Positions 1 through 8,785 are shown, counted from the first letter of the stretch. The stretch is 29,644 nt of DNA from a virus (IMGVR_UViG_3300008999_000027:1-29644), one strand, 5' to 3'. Made by a program: numbers and translations. The notes: a model not told the origin generated them from the letters alone.

Positions 1-132
1 GGATTGAATTCAACAGCATTAGTTGCTAGTACACAGGAAGTGGCTCTAAACCCGATGCTGCAAGCTGCAGTGTTAATATTAACTATAATTTATACAAGTA
101 TAAATATATACAAAAAAATATGTAATAAATGA
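1..132 (+). CDS. C-terminal end of a membrane protein, possible holin (partial, 5' end missing)
   Basis: The first reading frame is open from base 1 to a TGA at 130-132, giving 43 codons of a protein that begins outside the window. Its end holds one hydrophobic stretch (about residues 19-33 of the fragment, containing AAVLILTIIYTSINIY) followed by a short basic tail (KKICNK). That fits a transmembrane helix with a cytoplasmic positive end. The stop overlaps the ATG of the next gene in an ATGA arrangement, so the two are probably translationally coupled. The next gene is a peptidoglycan peptidase, so a holin or other lysis membrane protein is the natural guess. Only position and hydrophobicity support this. 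It could be an unrelated small membrane protein. Confidence 0.5.
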   Translation, partial: GLNSTALVASTQEVALNPMLQAAVLILTIIYTSINIYKKICNK

Positions 133-485
133 AATTAAAATACTTTACGGATAGCGGAGACTTTAAAGGGAACATAAATAAAATGAATCCTAAATTATTA
201 GGCATGCTTGATGCCCTCAGAAAAGAGTACGGCTTTCCTGTAGTTATAAATTCATCTTATAGATCACCAGATCATCCAATTGAAGCAAAGAAAGATAAGC
301 CTGGAGAGCACGCGCACGGAGCAGCTGTAGACATTAAATGTGTCGGTGGGGAGGCTACATATCTATTAGTTGCTGCAGCTATTAAATGTGGTTTTAAAAG
401 AATAGGTATATCAAGAAAAAGTAATTTTGTTCACGTAGGGATAGGCTATCCTGGCGCACCTGATACAACTATTTGGACATACTAA
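129..485 (+). CDS. M15-family peptidoglycan peptidase, probable endolysin
   Basis: This 118-aa single-domain protein matches the M15 (VanY/DD-carboxypeptidase-like) fold pattern. An SSYRSPDH segment lies at residues 42-49. GEHAHGAAVDI follows, with the likely zinc ligands H61 and D68 (the H-x6-D spacing of the family). FVHVGI near the end supplies H102 as the third ligand. Family members cut peptide cross-bridges or D-Ala termini in peptidoglycan. In a phage this size usually means a compact endolysin without a wall-binding domain. There is no signal peptide, so export would need a holin, and the membrane protein ending at 132 overlaps this start by 4 bases. A virion-associated role in wall penetration is a less likely alternative. 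Confidence 0.85.
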   Translation: MKLKYFTDSGDFKGNINKMNPKLLGMLDALRKEYGFPVVINSSYRSPDHPIEAKKDKPGEHAHGAAVDIKCVGGEATYLLVAAAIKCGFKRIGISRKSNFVHVGIGYPGAPDTTIWTY

Positions 486-496
486 AAATAAATTTA

Positions 497-715
497 ATGA
501 AATTAATTAGAAAGATAAGCATTGGACAAGATTATAAAAACGAAGCGATGCATTACTCTGTAGGACAAGAAGTTTACGGAGGTCACAAAATATGTGACAT
601 ACTAGAAGAAGATGGAAATTACAAGATATATATTCAAAAAAATGGAGCGCAGTTGCCTTGGAAACATTTTAATGCTAACATGGCTGTATCAATAGAATAT
701 AACTTAGATTACTAA
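497..715 (+). CDS. Conserved small phage protein, unknown function
   Basis: A 72-aa protein begins MKLIRKISIGQDYK. It contains MHYSVGQEVYGG and ends with an NMAVSIEYNLDY-type strand. I chose ATG 497 over the in-frame ATG at 473. The later start follows an A/T-rich leader (AAATAAATTTA) like its neighbours and avoids overlap with the peptidase gene. The pattern (basic N-terminus, GQ-V-GG, then short beta strands) recalls a small protein seen near the terminase genes of Bacteroidota phages, but I know of no assigned function. It looks like a small beta-rich soluble domain with no membrane segment. The stop codon directly abuts the ATG of the next gene. Confidence 0.7.
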   Translation: MKLIRKISIGQDYKNEAMHYSVGQEVYGGHKICDILEEDGNYKIYIQKNGAQLPWKHFNANMAVSIEYNLDY

Positions 716-1303
716 ATGAAATCACTATACAATTATATTATATCAACAACCAATCGATACGATAATAAAGTGTCTATCGATAACAAAGAGCTTATACTAA
801 ACACAGAAGTTACTGAGCGGGATTATATGTTCGTTAACAGAGTTGGAACTGTAATTAATGTTCCAATTAATATAGCTACTCCTATAAAATCAGGAGATGA
901 TGTTATTATACATCACAACGTGTTTAGAAGATGGTTTGACGTAAGAGGGGTTGAAAGAAACTCGGGCAGCTATATAGACGAAGATAAATATATAGTCGCA
1001 CCAGATCAATTGTTTGCTTACAAGCAAAACGGTAAGTGGCACTGCCCAAATATGTACTGTTTTGTAGAACCATTAGAAAACGAAGACATATGGAGTACTG
1101 AGAGTGAACAAAAACTTTTAGGAAAGCTTACATATACAAATGACTATTTGGATTCCTTAGGGTTGTCCTATGGCGACACAGTAGGCTTTACTCCAGATTC
1201 AGAATACGAATTTAACATAGATGATAAAAAATTATATAGAATTTTATCAACAGACATAACTATCAACTATGGACATAAAAAAGAAAAGAGAACTTATTCT
1301 TAA
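716..1303 (+). CDS. Possible GroES-like/co-chaperonin-fold protein
   Basis: This 195-aa protein has a central segment VNRVGTVINVP, then TPIKSGDDVIIHHNVFRRW and DVRGVERNSGSY. A 'G-V-V ... G-D-x-V' layout is typical of the GroES beta-barrel, and phages such as T4 (gp31) encode their own co-chaperonin to fold the capsid protein with host GroEL. Placement just before the terminase and capsid genes would suit that role. The resemblance is by topology and a few residues, without a clear mobile-loop match, so this is an inference. The gene starts directly after the preceding stop (TAA-ATG) and its 3' end overlaps the next gene by 35 bases. An unrelated conserved beta-barrel protein is the alternative. 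Confidence 0.45.
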   Translation: MKSLYNYIISTTNRYDNKVSIDNKELILNTEVTERDYMFVNRVGTVINVPINIATPIKSGDDVIIHHNVFRRWFDVRGVERNSGSYIDEDKYIVAPDQLFAYKQNGKWHCPNMYCFVEPLENEDIWSTESEQKLLGKLTYTNDYLDSLGLSYGDTVGFTPDSEYEFNIDDKKLYRILSTDITINYGHKKEKRTYS

Positions 1304-1529
1304 AGCTACAGAGAATTCAATAAACGAATTAATAAAAGTTATGAATAAGAAAATGGATCCAGATGAATTAGATCCTGAAAAAGTTAAAATATCTGCTTCA
1401 GCATATAGATTAGCAATGGAAGACGCTATCACAATGTTAGATAGAGTTGAAGAGTTGTCTAATATAAAAGAAGAAGGAGAAAAAGAAAAAAGAGAATTTT
1501 TTGGTGTGGAGGGCCGCACTAATGTATAA
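1269..1529 (+). CDS. Small helical protein, candidate small terminase subunit
   Basis: This 86-aa protein is predicted almost wholly alpha-helical and highly charged. It has a basic start (MDIKKKRELILKA), a DPDELDPEKVKISASAYRLAMEDA helix and a LDRVEELSNIKEE helix. Small terminase subunits are short helical DNA-recognition proteins encoded immediately upstream of the large subunit, as here: the 3' end overlaps the large terminase start by 8 bases. I recall similar short proteins before the large terminase in marine Bacteroidota phages. No helix-turn-helix can be assigned with confidence. The start lies 35 bases inside the preceding gene. A later in-frame Met (residue 25) is possible but would remove the basic N-terminal helix. 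Confidence 0.5.
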   Translation: MDIKKKRELILKATENSINELIKVMNKKMDPDELDPEKVKISASAYRLAMEDAITMLDRVEELSNIKEEGEKEKREFFGVEGRTNV

Positions 1530-3750
1530 GCAAATGCTATACACAACAACTACAGATCATTTAGATTTAAAACACGTTAAAAAAACCAATAAAGCCAAAG
1601 CTTTTAAATACGGTTATAACGAAGATATTGATTGTGTTGTTATAAGTAAAACCGGTGTTATAGGTAAAATATATGAAGTTCAAGGATTACGAATTGCATT
1701 ACCTCAAGCGCCAGACAAAATTGCTGGTCAAGAATTAAATAAAGAAGATCAGGTGTTTATTAAGACACTAAAACCATCTTCGCTAAATAAAATTAAAACA
1801 ATATATGATTTTAAAATACTTCCAGACGATTTTAAAGAACAGTACTACGACTATATTGATAACGAGTTTAGTCGGAGGTCTGATGGTTATTGGTTCATGT
1901 GCAACGAAACCCCATGTTATATTACAGGGTCACACTATATATACCTCAACTGGACAAAAATCGACGTGGGATCACCAGACTTTAGACAAGCGAATAAAAT
2001 ATTCTACTATTTCTGGGAGGCGTGCAAAGCTGATTCGAGAAGTTATGGAATGTGCTACCTCAAGAACAGACGGTCTGGTTTCTCCTTTATGGGAAGCTCA
2101 GAGGTTGTTAATCAAGCTACGGTCTCCAGAGATTCAAGATTCGGAATTTTATCTAAATCTGGATCAGATGCAAAGAAGATGTTCACAGATAAAGTTGTAC
2201 CAATATCGGCAAATTATCCGTTCTTCTTTAAACCAATACAGGACGGAATGGAACGTCCCAAAACAGAATTATCATACAAGACCCCATCAAGAAGACTTAC
2301 CAGAAGCACCATTAATGAGGCCTCTACGGAAACACAAAAAGGACTTGACACAACAATCGACTGGAAGAACACAGGGGACAACTCGTATGATGGAGAAAAA
2401 CTAAGATTACTTGTTCACGACGAATCTGGTAAATGGGAGAAACCTGATAACATACTTAATAACTGGAGAGTTACGAAAACGTGTCTCAGACTTGGAGCTA
2501 AAATAGTTGGTAAGTGCATGATGGGTTCTACATCAAATGCTTTAGATAAGGGTGGTGAGAATTTTAAAAAATTATATTATGACTCAAACGTTACGAAGCG
2601 AAATCGCAATGGGCAGACTGCTAGTGGATTATACGCTTTGTTCATACCTATGGAATGGAATTACGAGGGATTCATTGATAAATATGGATACCCTGTATTT
2701 GATACTCCAGAAGCTCCAGTCGAAGGAGTCGATGGGGAGCCTATCAATTATGGAGTTATCGAGCATTGGGAGAATGAAGCAGATGGGCTTAAAGGAAACA
2801 ATGATGGACTTAATGAATTCTACAGACAGTTTCCAAGATATGAGAAACACGCCTTTAGAGATGAAATAGAAAAGTCTTTATTTAATCTAAATAAAATATA
2901 CGAACAAATAGATTTCAACGAAGAAATGGTTATGCAAGGTTATGTAACTCGAGGATCATTTAGTTGGAAGAATGGAGTGAAAGATTCTGAAGTAGAGTTT
3001 CACCCAAATAAAACTGGAAGATTTAAATTATCTTGGATACCTCCAGTTAGTATGCAAAACAATATAATTGTTAAAAATGGAATTAAATATCCGGGTAATC
3101 AAGATTTAGGAGCTTTTGGTTGTGATAGTTATGATATATCTGGAACAACCGACGGTAGTGGTTCAAACGGAGCATTGCATGGATTAACTACATTCAATAT
3201 GTTATCTGAAGTGCCATCTAGTCAATTCTTCTTAGAATACGTAGCTAGGCCGCAAACTGCTGAGATATTTTTTGAAGACGTTCTTATGGCGATGATATTT
3301 TACGGAATGCCAATACTAGCGGAAAACAATAAACCTAGATTATTATATCATATTAAAAGAAGAGGCTATAGAGGTTATTCAATGAATAGGCCAGATAAGT
3401 CTAGAAATAAGCTTTCTGTAACAGAAAAAGAATTAGGTGGTATACCTAACTCTTCAGAAGATATAAGGCAAGCTCATGCAGCTGCAATTGAAAGTTATAT
3501 TGAAAACCACGTAGGCATCAAAGAGGATGGCGCTTGTGGTAGAATGTACTTTCAAAGAACGCTTGAAGACTGGTCAAAGTTTGATATTAATAAAAGAACT
3601 AAGTTTGATGCCTCTATAAGTTCTGGACTAGCTATTATGGCTTGTCAAAGACACTTATACGCATCTAAAAGTACACGCGAAATTAAAAAAATAGATTTTG
3701 GGTTTTCGAAATACAACAACGCAGGATCAAATAGTAAAATAATACAATAG
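1522..3750 (+). CDS. terL: Terminase large subunit (DNA packaging ATPase/nuclease)
   Basis: This 742-aa protein is the packaging motor, which pumps DNA into the prohead and cuts concatemers. A Walker A-like segment NRRSGFSFMGSSE lies at residues 182-194. The usual GK[ST] is GFS, a variant found in a subset of phage terminases. Walker B is LRLLVHDE with D300-E301. The C-terminal RNase H-like nuclease half probably begins near FGCDSYDISG, with D535 as a candidate metal ligand. The length is above the usual 450-650 aa. I chose ATG 1522, which overlaps the previous stop by 8 bases. A GGAGGG at 1508-1513, spaced 8 bases before it, is the one clear Shine-Dalgarno-like site in the window. Codons in roughly 1880-2560 look richer in C-ending forms than the flanks. 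Confidence 0.93.
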   Translation: MYKQMLYTTTTDHLDLKHVKKTNKAKAFKYGYNEDIDCVVISKTGVIGKIYEVQGLRIALPQAPDKIAGQELNKEDQVFIKTLKPSSLNKIKTIYDFKILPDDFKEQYYDYIDNEFSRRSDGYWFMCNETPCYITGSHYIYLNWTKIDVGSPDFRQANKIFYYFWEACKADSRSYGMCYLKNRRSGFSFMGSSEVVNQATVSRDSRFGILSKSGSDAKKMFTDKVVPISANYPFFFKPIQDGMERPKTELSYKTPSRRLTRSTINEASTETQKGLDTTIDWKNTGDNSYDGEKLRLLVHDESGKWEKPDNILNNWRVTKTCLRLGAKIVGKCMMGSTSNALDKGGENFKKLYYDSNVTKRNRNGQTASGLYALFIPMEWNYEGFIDKYGYPVFDTPEAPVEGVDGEPINYGVIEHWENEADGLKGNNDGLNEFYRQFPRYEKHAFRDEIEKSLFNLNKIYEQIDFNEEMVMQGYVTRGSFSWKNGVKDSEVEFHPNKTGRFKLSWIPPVSMQNNIIVKNGIKYPGNQDLGAFGCDSYDISGTTDGSGSNGALHGLTTFNMLSEVPSSQFFLEYVARPQTAEIFFEDVLMAMIFYGMPILAENNKPRLLYHIKRRGYRGYSMNRPDKSRNKLSVTEKELGGIPNSSEDIRQAHAAAIESYIENHVGIKEDGACGRMYFQRTLEDWSKFDINKRTKFDASISSGLAIMACQRHLYASKSTREIKKIDFGFSKYNNAGSNSKIIQ

Positions 3751-3753
3751 AAA

Positions 3754-6114
3754 ATGGCAGAAGCTACAGGACAAGTTACCCAATTTCCCAGCCAATCGGT
3801 TGATGACGCTACGAAAAATAGCAAATCATACGGAATGGAAGTGGCACAAGGTATCCAAAACGAATGGTTTAGAAAAAACTCTGGATCGGGTAGGTTCACT
3901 CAGAATCAACGTGATTTTCACAAATTAAGATTGTATGCTAGAGGTGAGCAATCAACTCAAAAATATAAAGATGAATTTTCAATTAACGGGGATTTATCAT
4001 ATCTTAATTTAGATTGGAAGCCGGTTCCAATTATACCTAAATTTGTAGATATAGTTGTTAATGGAATGCAAGATCGTTTGTTTACGATTAAGGCTATAGC
4101 TCAAGATCACACGTCAATAAAAGAGAGGACTAATTTTGCAGAAATGCTCTTGGAGGACATGAACACTAAAGAGCTTGCTACGCAAATAGAAGATTCTTTA
4201 GGTGTAAATGTTAGAAACGTTAAGCCTGAAGATTTACCTGCAAATAATGAAGAGTTAGAACTTCATATGCAATTAAACTATAAGCAGTCTTGCGAAATAG
4301 CTATTGAGCAGGCTGTAGATAACGTTTTTAAAAATAACAGTTATCCCGATTTAAAAAAGAGATTAGATTATGACCAAGCTGTATTGGGAATTGCCGCCGC
4401 TAAACACTCTTTTAATAATACAGACGGGGTAAAGCTTAGTTACGTTGATCCTGCTAATTTGGTTTATTCATACACAGAAGATCCTAATTTTGAAGATGTT
4501 TATTATTTTGGAGAAATAAAGCAAATTAAAAGTAATGAACTTAAAAAACAATTTCCAGACTTATCTGACGAAGAGTTTAATGACACTATAAAAAAATCAA
4601 GTAATTATAATAATTATGATTACACTACTAATGATAGTGCCGATAGTTCAGACTCTAACACATTAACTGTATTATATTTTAATTGGAAAACTTGGGAAAA
4701 AAGCGTTTATAAAATAAAAGAAACCTCTACAGGAGCTAACAAGGCTATTAAAAAAGATGACACTTTTAATCCTCCTAAAGATCAAAGAGCTAGATTTGAA
4801 AAAGTAGCTCAGTCTAGAGAAGTGGTATACGAGGGTGTTATGGTTTTAGGGGCTGACAAGCTGTTAAAGTGGGAAAAAGCTTCTAATATGGTTCGTCCTG
4901 ATTCTAACTTTAATAAAGTTATGATGAATTATATTGTTAGTGCTCCAAGAATGTATAAAGGCAAGATAGAAAGCTTAGTTGGCAGAATGGTAACTTATGC
5001 TGACCTTATACAGCTTACGCACTTGAAGTTACAGCAAACAATTCAAAGAATGACGCCGTCAGGAGTTTATCTAGACGCTGATGGGCTTGCAGAAATTGAT
5101 TTAGGTAACGGGAGTAATTACAATCCGCAAGAAGCACTTAACATGTACTTCCAAACAGGTTCTGTAATAGGTAGGTCTATGACTGTAGACGGTGAAATGA
5201 ATCCTGGGAAAGTTCCAATACAGGAACTACCTGGTGGTGGTGGGCAGCAAACGCAATTATTGATACAAGCATATAATTACTATTTGCAAATGATGCGTGA
5301 TGTTACCGGTCTTAACGAAGCACGTGATGGAAGCGACCCCGATCCTTATGCTTTAGTAGGCGTTCAAAAATTAGCAGCTGCGAATTCTAATACAGCTACA
5401 AGACATATATTACATAGTTCTTTGTATATAACCGCGCAATTAGCGGAAGCAATTTCAATAAGAATTAAAGATATTTTAGAATTCCATCCTGCTAAAAATA
5501 GTTTAGTTAGCTCGATTGGTAGGTTTAGCGTAGGTGCACTAAAAGAGCTTTCGGAATTGTATATGCACGAATACGGTATATTTATAGAAATAGATCCAGA
5601 CCAAGACGAAAAACAACTTGTAGAAAACAACATACAAACAGCTTTATCTAGAGACCAAATTGAACTTGAGGATGTTATTGATATTAGACAAATAAAAAAT
5701 ATAAAACTAGCTAATCAGCTTTTAAAATATAGAAAATCTAAAAAAGTACAATTAGATCAACAAAGAGCAGAAAGAAACATTGCAGCACAATCAGAAGCTA
5801 ATGCCCGCGCAGCTCAAGCAGCTGAAATGGCAAAAGCACAAGCTGAAAGTATAAAAGCTGAATCAAAAATAAAAGTTGTTCAAGCTCAAACTGAATATGA
5901 AACAAAAAAATTAATTAGCGAAGCCGATGTTAAAAAGAATTTAATGCTTTATGAATTTGAACTAAATTTAAAGCTAAAAAAAATGGAGTTAGATGCTAAA
6001 AAAGAAATTGATTTACAAAAGCCGCCATCTAATCCAAAGCCTAGAAAAGGGTTTGAGTCTAGTGGGAATGACGTGCTAGGCGGTATCGACCTTAGTGGTT
6101 TTGAACCACGATAA
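3754..6114 (+). CDS. Portal protein
   Basis: This 786-aa protein starts 3 bases after the terminase stop. Portal proteins form the dodecameric ring at one capsid vertex through which DNA enters and leaves. Support comes from position (terminase, portal, scaffold, capsid), from size, and from the helical wing/stem-type segment MMRDVTGLNEARDGSDPDPY followed by YALVGVQKLAAA (about residues 513-545), a pattern I associate with portals of crAss-like and related phages. Residues about 655-755 are a long Ala/Gln/Lys/Glu-rich helix, probably a coiled coil, followed by a Pro/Gly-rich tail. This C-terminal region could form the barrel inside the capsid, as in P22, or contact internal proteins. Confidence 0.85.
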   Translation: MAEATGQVTQFPSQSVDDATKNSKSYGMEVAQGIQNEWFRKNSGSGRFTQNQRDFHKLRLYARGEQSTQKYKDEFSINGDLSYLNLDWKPVPIIPKFVDIVVNGMQDRLFTIKAIAQDHTSIKERTNFAEMLLEDMNTKELATQIEDSLGVNVRNVKPEDLPANNEELELHMQLNYKQSCEIAIEQAVDNVFKNNSYPDLKKRLDYDQAVLGIAAAKHSFNNTDGVKLSYVDPANLVYSYTEDPNFEDVYYFGEIKQIKSNELKKQFPDLSDEEFNDTIKKSSNYNNYDYTTNDSADSSDSNTLTVLYFNWKTWEKSVYKIKETSTGANKAIKKDDTFNPPKDQRARFEKVAQSREVVYEGVMVLGADKLLKWEKASNMVRPDSNFNKVMMNYIVSAPRMYKGKIESLVGRMVTYADLIQLTHLKLQQTIQRMTPSGVYLDADGLAEIDLGNGSNYNPQEALNMYFQTGSVIGRSMTVDGEMNPGKVPIQELPGGGGQQTQLLIQAYNYYLQMMRDVTGLNEARDGSDPDPYALVGVQKLAAANSNTATRHILHSSLYITAQLAEAISIRIKDILEFHPAKNSLVSSIGRFSVGALKELSELYMHEYGIFIEIDPDQDEKQLVENNIQTALSRDQIELEDVIDIRQIKNIKLANQLLKYRKSKKVQLDQQRAERNIAAQSEANARAAQAAEMAKAQAESIKAESKIKVVQAQTEYETKKLISEADVKKNLMLYEFELNLKLKKMELDAKKEIDLQKPPSNPKPRKGFESSGNDVLGGIDLSGFEPR

Positions 6115-6143
6115 AATTATTAACTATTATATATTATTAAATT

Positions 6144-7355
6144 ATGAGTGAATGGAAAATTAAAGGTGCTGTTGAGGGTGAAGAAACTAAATCAGCGCAA
6201 GAACAAGAACAAGCTGTACTTGATAAAGCTGTAGAAAAAGGTGATATTGCCCCAGAAGCAGCAGGCAAAGAAACAGATGATGTGCCTAAGATTAATTTAG
6301 ACGAATTAAATAACCCAAAAGACGCCGTTCAAGAGTCAAAAACAGAGAAGGTTTCTGTAGAAGATGAAACCGAAGATAGCAAAGAGGTGGTCGAAGAAGT
6401 ACAAGAGCAAGCTGAACCCGAAGAAAAAAATTCGCCGCTAGAGCTCATTACTGAAGAAGAGGTTATAGAGGTAAAATCAGAAAAGCCTAAAGTTGATGAA
6501 AACGCAGCTAAGGTTAATGAACAACCTAAACAGCCGCAAGTTGAATTGCCAGAAAACGTTGATAAGCTTTTAACGTTTATGGAAGAAACTGGAGGTACCT
6601 TAGAGGACTACGTTAATTTAAACCGCGATATTGCAGCCTACGATGATGGCCAAATACTGCGAGAGTATTATAAACAAGCAAAACCTTGGGACCGTCAAGA
6701 TATTGATGAATACATGGAAGACCAGTTTTCATTTGATGATGATGATGATCCAAGAGAAATACGCTCAAAGAAAAGAGCATTTAAAGAAGAATTATTTAAT
6801 GCAAGAAAGTTCTTAGAAGGAAACAAAGAGAAATATTATGCTGATCTCAAGTTGAGAAAGCAACAAAATATTCCTCAGGAGTACCAAGAGGCTTTTGCGT
6901 ATTATAATGAATATCAACAAGGGGTTGAATTGAATAAACAACAAACTGAGGCTTTTTTACAAAAAACAGATAATGTATTTGGTGAAAACTTTAAAGGTTT
7001 TGATTTCCAAGTTGGAGACAATAAATACCGATATAAAGTTAACAACGTTGCGGATACAAAAACGCAACAATCAGACATTAACAATTTTGTTTCAAAGTTT
7101 ATAGGTGAAGATGGACAGCTTAGTGACGCTAAGGAATACCACAAAGCTTTATTTACAGCAAGAAACGCTGATAAATTAGCAGAACATTTTTATGAGCAAG
7201 GCCGTGCCGATGCTCTTCGCAACTCTGCAAGAGAAGCTAAAAATATTAATATGGATCCTAGAAAAGAAGGCGTTATTAAAACCAGCACCGGACAAAAGTT
7301 TAAAGTTGTAACAGGAGATTCGAGTTCTAAATTGAGAATGAAACTAAAACAATAA
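6144..7355 (+). CDS. Acidic protein between portal and capsid, probable scaffold
   Basis: This 403-aa protein sits directly before the major capsid gene. Its first ~130 residues are low-complexity, Glu/Lys/Gln/Val-rich and probably disordered. A Pro-rich hinge (NEQPKQPQVELPENV) and an Asp run (FSFDDDDDPRE, near residue 196) follow, then a helical C-terminal half rich in Lys, Gln and Tyr ending in KLRMKLKQ. This acidic, helical, charged composition and the position are what scaffold or head-assembly proteins show. No protease motif is visible, so nothing suggests a fused prohead protease. The sequence itself gives no family match that I can name. Confidence 0.65.
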   Translation: MSEWKIKGAVEGEETKSAQEQEQAVLDKAVEKGDIAPEAAGKETDDVPKINLDELNNPKDAVQESKTEKVSVEDETEDSKEVVEEVQEQAEPEEKNSPLELITEEEVIEVKSEKPKVDENAAKVNEQPKQPQVELPENVDKLLTFMEETGGTLEDYVNLNRDIAAYDDGQILREYYKQAKPWDRQDIDEYMEDQFSFDDDDDPREIRSKKRAFKEELFNARKFLEGNKEKYYADLKLRKQQNIPQEYQEAFAYYNEYQQGVELNKQQTEAFLQKTDNVFGENFKGFDFQVGDNKYRYKVNNVADTKTQQSDINNFVSKFIGEDGQLSDAKEYHKALFTARNADKLAEHFYEQGRADALRNSAREAKNINMDPRKEGVIKTSTGQKFKVVTGDSSSKLRMKLKQ

Positions 7356-7372
7356 CTTAAAAATTTATTACA

Positions 7373-8785
7373 ATGGCTTTAACAACTGGCATTGAAAACT
7401 TACAACCCTCACAAACTAAAGGGTCTTTATTTCAAAACAATTACATTACAGACTTTGATTTTACAAAGCAATTTTTACCTGATGTATACGAAAAAGAAGC
7501 TGAGATTTACGGAAACCGTTCTATCTCTTCTTTCTTACGTATGGTATCAGCTGAAATGCCTTCTACATCTGACGAAATTCGTTGGGTAGAGCAAGGGCGT
7601 TTACACACACGTTACGAAGATATTGCTATTAACACTACCACCAATGTATTCACCGTTACTTTACCAACTGGTGTAGACACAGCTTCTGCTCCTGCTATTC
7701 GTGTGGGGCAAACAATTATGGTACAAGGTGTTACTGCTGCTAACGCTCCTGTTGGAATAGTACTCAAAGGTGTTGTTACTGTAGCAGGCGCTAATACAGC
7801 TACATCTGAAGGAACTTTCACAGCTGTATGTTATACTGCTGCTGACTGGACTGGATTAACTCTAACTAACGGAGCTACTGCTGTAGTTTACGGTTCTGAG
7901 TTTGCTAAAGGTTCTGCTGGAATGACCGGATCTATTGATGCTGACTACAGCTCTTACACCAACAAACCAATTATCTTAAAAGATAACTACCAAATCAACG
8001 GATCTGACACTGCTCAGATTGGATGGATTGAAGTAACTTCTGAGAACGGAGCTTCTGGATACCTATGGTACTTGAAGTCTGAGCACGAAACTCGCTTACG
8101 ATTTGAAGACTACCTAGAAATGTCTATGGTTGAATCTGTTAAGAAGGGAGCTGGATCTACTTTAGGCGCTGGCTACACTGGTTCTGAAGGATTCTTTGCG
8201 GCTTTAGAAGCTCGTGGAAATGTATTTGAAGATTTATCTTCTGATGCTGATCTTTCTGACTTTGACGTTATCTTAAAGCAATTAGATAAAAATGGTTCAA
8301 TTGAAGAGAACATGATTTACGCTAATCGTGCATTATCTCTATCTATTGATGATGGATTAGCTGCTAAAAATTCTTATGGTGCTGGTGGAACTTCTTACGG
8401 AGTATTCAACAACTCTGAGGATATGGCACTAAACTTAGGCTTCTCTGGTTTCCGTCGTGGATCTTATGACTTTTATAAGACTGACTGGAAATACTTAAAC
8501 GACTTTGCTACAAGAGGTGGTTTTGGAGATGTTGAAGGAGCAATCATTCCTGCTGGTACTTCTACTGTGTACGATCAAGACCTTGGTAAAAACATCAAGC
8601 GTCCATTCTTGCACGTACGTTACCGTTCATCTGAAACAGATGATAGAAAAATGAAAACTTGGATTACTGGATCTGTTGGAGGAGCTTACACTTCTGACGT
8701 TGACGAAATGAAAGTTAATTTCTTATCTGAAAGATGTTTGATTACACAAGGAGCTAATAACTTCTTCTTATTGAAAAAAGCTTAA
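7373..8785 (+). CDS. Major capsid protein (probable HK97 fold)
   Basis: This 470-aa protein forms the icosahedral shell. It contains YGNRSISSFLRMVSAEMP and DEIRWVEQGRLHTRYED (about residues 46-82), a combination I recognise from major capsid proteins of marine phages, and it lies after the portal and scaffold genes. Residues ~85-200 are Ala/Thr/Val-rich beta sequence that could be an inserted decoration domain. Codon use differs from neighbouring genes: 15 of 18 Arg codons are CGN (13 of them CGT) and only 3 are AGA, with many AAC, TAC and GAC codons. That is the usual mark of a very highly expressed gene. A strong hairpin terminator follows the stop by 12 bases. Confidence 0.88.
   Translation: MALTTGIENLQPSQTKGSLFQNNYITDFDFTKQFLPDVYEKEAEIYGNRSISSFLRMVSAEMPSTSDEIRWVEQGRLHTRYEDIAINTTTNVFTVTLPTGVDTASAPAIRVGQTIMVQGVTAANAPVGIVLKGVVTVAGANTATSEGTFTAVCYTAADWTGLTLTNGATAVVYGSEFAKGSAGMTGSIDADYSSYTNKPIILKDNYQINGSDTAQIGWIEVTSENGASGYLWYLKSEHETRLRFEDYLEMSMVESVKKGAGSTLGAGYTGSEGFFAALEARGNVFEDLSSDADLSDFDVILKQLDKNGSIEENMIYANRALSLSIDDGLAAKNSYGAGGTSYGVFNNSEDMALNLGFSGFRRGSYDFYKTDWKYLNDFATRGGFGDVEGAIIPAGTSTVYDQDLGKNIKRPFLHVRYRSSETDDRKMKTWITGSVGGAYTSDVDEMKVNFLSERCLITQGANNFFLLKKA

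Noticed and set aside
473-496. Earlier ATG for the 72-aa protein
   Set aside because: It overlaps the peptidase gene and adds an MDILKINL extension. ATG 497 has the A/T-rich leader used by the other genes.
1501-1521. Earlier TTG start for the large terminase
   Set aside because: ATG 1522 lies 8 bases after a GGAGGG and gives a normal short overlap with the upstream gene. The extra seven residues have no support.
1805-2404. 199-codon frame on the + strand inside the terminase gene
   Set aside because: It lies wholly within a well-supported gene in another register and has no leader or recognisable domain. Kept only as a note in the composition finding.
6121-6143. Possible promoter in the AT-rich gap before the scaffold gene
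   Set aside because: The gap is short and purely A/T. No TTG plus TAnnTTTG pair at proper spacing was found.
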